The notes under the pieces were generated by a model, which saw only the letters and a list, made by a program, of their open reading frames with translations, was not told the origin of the DNA and did not search any database. 15,438 nucleotides of DNA from JAAYEV01 sp964508195 (GTDB lineage: Bacteria > Bacillota > Clostridia > Ch29): assembly GCA_964508195.1 (NCBI GenBank), contig CAZDSH010000039.1, forward strand, positions 1-15,438. Reading direction: 5' to 3'. Shown here one piece after another: positions 14,498 through 15,438 of the stretch (position 1 is the first letter of the stretch; each line of letters starts with the position of its first letter). A program made the position numbers and the translations under genes.

Positions 14498-14704
14498 TTA
14501 TCCGATTATCAATCCCAATGCCTGACCGAAGGCGAGATCAATCACAAATAATAATAAAGCAGATATAATTACGGCGACAAAAACCACCGAAGTAAATGAA
14601 ACCAACTCTTTTCTGTTAGGCCATATTACCTTTTTTAGTTCTGCCCTTGTTTCCTTTACAAATTTGGTAACCTTAGAACCAAAGCCCTTCTTTTTCCTCG
14701 CCAT
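14498..14704 (-). CDS. secE: Preprotein translocase subunit SecE
   Basis: SecE clamps the SecY channel in the cytoplasmic membrane. This short 68-aa form, usual in Bacillota, has a basic N-terminus (ARKKKGFGSK), the amphipathic helix with the conserved pattern ETRAELKKVIWPNRKEL (18-34), and a single membrane span (about 37-59, FTSVVFVAVIISALLLFVIDLAF). The frame is open from a GTG three codons upstream, but the ATG at 14702-14704 has AAGGTG at 8 nt, while the GTG would overlap that site. It follows rpmG by 31 nt and precedes nusG by 32 nt, the common rpmG-secE-nusG order. Confidence 0.96.
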   Translation of the reverse strand: MARKKKGFGSKVTKFVKETRAELKKVIWPNRKELVSFTSVVFVAVIISALLLFVIDLAFGQALGLIIG

Positions 14705-14735
14705 ATATTTCACACCTTAAATATTTTTTTGCCTA

Positions 14736-14885
14736 TCATCTTGTTTCCTTGTGGAGCGTATGTTTACCACAAAACTTACAATACTTGTTCATTTCGACTC
14801 TATCGGGATTATTTTTCTTGTTTTTCATTGTATTATAATTTCTTTGTTTGCATTCGGTACATGCAAGGGTAACTTTTACTCTCAT
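14736..14885 (-). CDS. rpmG: 50S ribosomal protein L33 (zinc-binding form)
   Basis: L33 is a small 50S protein near the E site. The 49-aa frame begins MRVKVTLACTECKQRNYNT and ends HTLHKETR followed by TGA. It keeps both cysteine pairs of the zinc-ribbon (C+) form, Cys9/Cys12 and Cys36/Cys39, and the DRVEMNKYC block typical of L33. The ATG at 14883-14885 is preceded by GGGGGGGTG at about 5 nt, an unusual G-only variant of the ribosome binding site. A second GGAGG further upstream may be trapped in a short hairpin. It is the first gene after the promoter at 14997-15025, 31 nt before secE. Confidence 0.96.
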   Translation of the reverse strand: MRVKVTLACTECKQRNYNTMKNKKNNPDRVEMNKYCKFCGKHTLHKETR

Positions 14886-14912
14886 GATCACACCCCCCCG
14901 AAGCCCCTCCGG

Positions 14913-14968
14913 TCAGTTTTATCAATTCAGTTTTATCAATTCAGTTTTATCAATTCAGTTTTATCAAT
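14913..14968. repeat. Four perfect tandem copies of a 14-bp unit
   Basis: The unit TCAGTTTTATCAAT (plus strand) occurs four times without a mismatch or gap at 14913, 14927, 14941 and 14955. On the transcribed strand each unit contains ATTGAT. The array runs into a 12-bp palindrome ATCAATATTGAT (14963-14974), and an inverted pair TATTGA/TCAATA overlaps it. It lies in the 5' leader predicted for rpmG, between promoter and start codon. Confidence 0.97.
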
Positions 14969-14996
14969 ATTGATTAGTCAATACACCTGCCAGTAG

Positions 14997-15025
14997 AATT
15001 TACCACAGTTTGATTTAATTGTCAA
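14997..15025 (-). promoter_or_regulatory. Sigma-A type promoter for rpmG-secE-nusG-rplK-rplA
   Basis: On the minus strand TTGACA (15020-15025), a 17-bp spacer and TAAATT (14997-15002, 4 of 6) with an extended TGG. Predicted transcription start is about 14990, giving a leader of about 105 nt that includes the tandem repeats. A second TTGACT (14976-14981) lies downstream but has no matching -10. Confidence 0.72.
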
Positions 15026-15396
15026 CGTGTTATGCCTCCGCCCCACATATGGGTACGGTTCCACGCTTGCCCCGTGGGATGCGAAGCTATGCTTATAAAT
15101 GGTTTAGCAAAGGAAACTCGCCGAAGGTCCATACGCATAGGCATTAGGCTGTCCGTAGCTGAGCTTACACCCGCATAATAGAAAGAGCGCAGAGGGCGAA
15201 GGATCAGAATTTTCGCTGTCCGAAGCCGATAGGCTAGTTTGCGGAAATTCCCGTAGCCCTCAAGCTCATACATACACTTCCGGCGGGTTCGCGAAGCGAT
15301 AGATAGCCTAATGCCGAAACCAAGCTTTACGAGCCGCTCCACAAATGTGGCAAACAAAACGTCCCCTTGCCACATATATTGCTGGCGGGTTCGCAA
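15022..15396 (-). other. Dubious 124-codon reading frame in a repeat-like region
   Basis: A frame opens at a TTG (15394-15396) and stops at a TGA inside the -35 box of the downstream promoter. The conceptual product is Arg-rich (RTRQQYMW, RTRRKCMYEL, LRPLRSFYYAG) and I recognise no domain. No ribosome binding site precedes the TTG. Two segments of the frame, RTRQQYMW and RTRRKCMY, come from a degenerate direct repeat 102 bp apart (15371-15396 and 15269-15294). The DNA also contains many inverted repeats. The frame is more likely a by-product of a structured or dispersed repeat than a real gene, although a small unknown protein is not excluded. Confidence 0.25.
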
Positions 15397-15438
15397 AACT
15401 ATAGTATCTTTGATACTACGCCGGCCCCTACGGTTCTT
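15026..15438. repeat. Unassigned structured, internally repetitive region at window end
   Basis: No known gene was found in these 413 bp on either strand. Visible structure includes a perfect 11-bp inverted repeat, GGCATTAGGCT (15140-15150) against AGCCTAATGCC (15305-15315). Further elements are two direct copies of a 26-bp segment centred on GCGGGTTCGC (15269-15294, 15371-15396), a GCTTGCCCCGTGGGATGCGAAGC-like bulged hairpin near 15073-15095, a GGCTA/TAGCC hairpin with an inner CGG/CCG stem near 15230-15260, and TAGTATC-AAA-GATACTA near the right edge. This could be a dispersed repeat, a structured RNA or the tail of an upstream element. Confidence 0.45.

Noticed and set aside
14913..14968. 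CRISPR array
   Set aside because: The 14-bp units are directly abutted with no spacers and there are no cas genes.
15269..15396. tRNA genes suggested by GGTTCGC words resembling a T-loop
   Set aside because: The flanking bases do not form the required 5-bp stems and no acceptor or anticodon arm could be drawn.
1..15438. A novel multi-gene system
   Set aside because: All coding content from 1 to 14885 is the conserved ribosomal protein/RNA polymerase cluster in standard order; nothing accessory is inserted.

Overview
The window holds a canonical bacterial transcription/translation supercluster, read almost wholly on the minus strand. In transcription order (right to left) the genes are rpmG, secE, nusG, rplK, rplA, rplJ, rplL, rpoB, rpoC, an L7Ae-family gene (rplGB/ybxF-like), rpsL, rpsG, fusA and the first 11 codons of tuf. 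Gene order, the YbxF-like gene between rpoC and rpsL, strong AGGAGG-type ribosome binding sites, a cysteine-containing L33, consensus sigma-A promoters and a recognisable L10 leader all point to a Bacillota member of the Clostridia type. The genus cannot be fixed from the sequence alone. Protein sequences look intact and conventional; no mobile gene, CRISPR array, defence system or biosynthetic cassette was seen.

Layout. Positions 15026-15438 hold no recognisable gene, only a structured, internally repetitive stretch with a dubious 124-codon reading frame. A promoter (14997-15025) and four perfect 14-bp tandem repeats (14913-14968) precede rpmG-secE-nusG-rplK-rplA (12739-14885). A second promoter (12673-12701), an L10 autoregulatory leader and an intrinsic terminator precede rplJ-rplL (11569-12509). 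A strong terminator (11498-11545) follows rplL, and right after it a near-consensus promoter (11449-11477) starts an unusually long leader of about 390 nt before rpoB-rpoC (3767-11053). A fourth promoter (3733-3761), with a 10-bp palindrome in its spacer, lies just past the rpoC stop and should drive the L7Ae-like gene, then a terminator-like hairpin, then rpsL-rpsG-fusA-tuf (1-3695).

How it works together. SecE anchors the protein translocase. NusG and the beta/beta' subunits form the transcription machinery. L33, L11, L1, L10, L12, S12 and S7 build the ribosome, and EF-G with EF-Tu drive elongation. The interest lies in regulation. The cluster appears cut into at least four transcription units by promoters and terminators or attenuators, and nusG has a ribosome binding site separated from its start by a stem-loop that would restore normal spacing when folded. 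No undescribed multi-gene system is supported; the best leads are regulatory RNA and promoter architectures and the unexplained right-hand repeat-like region.
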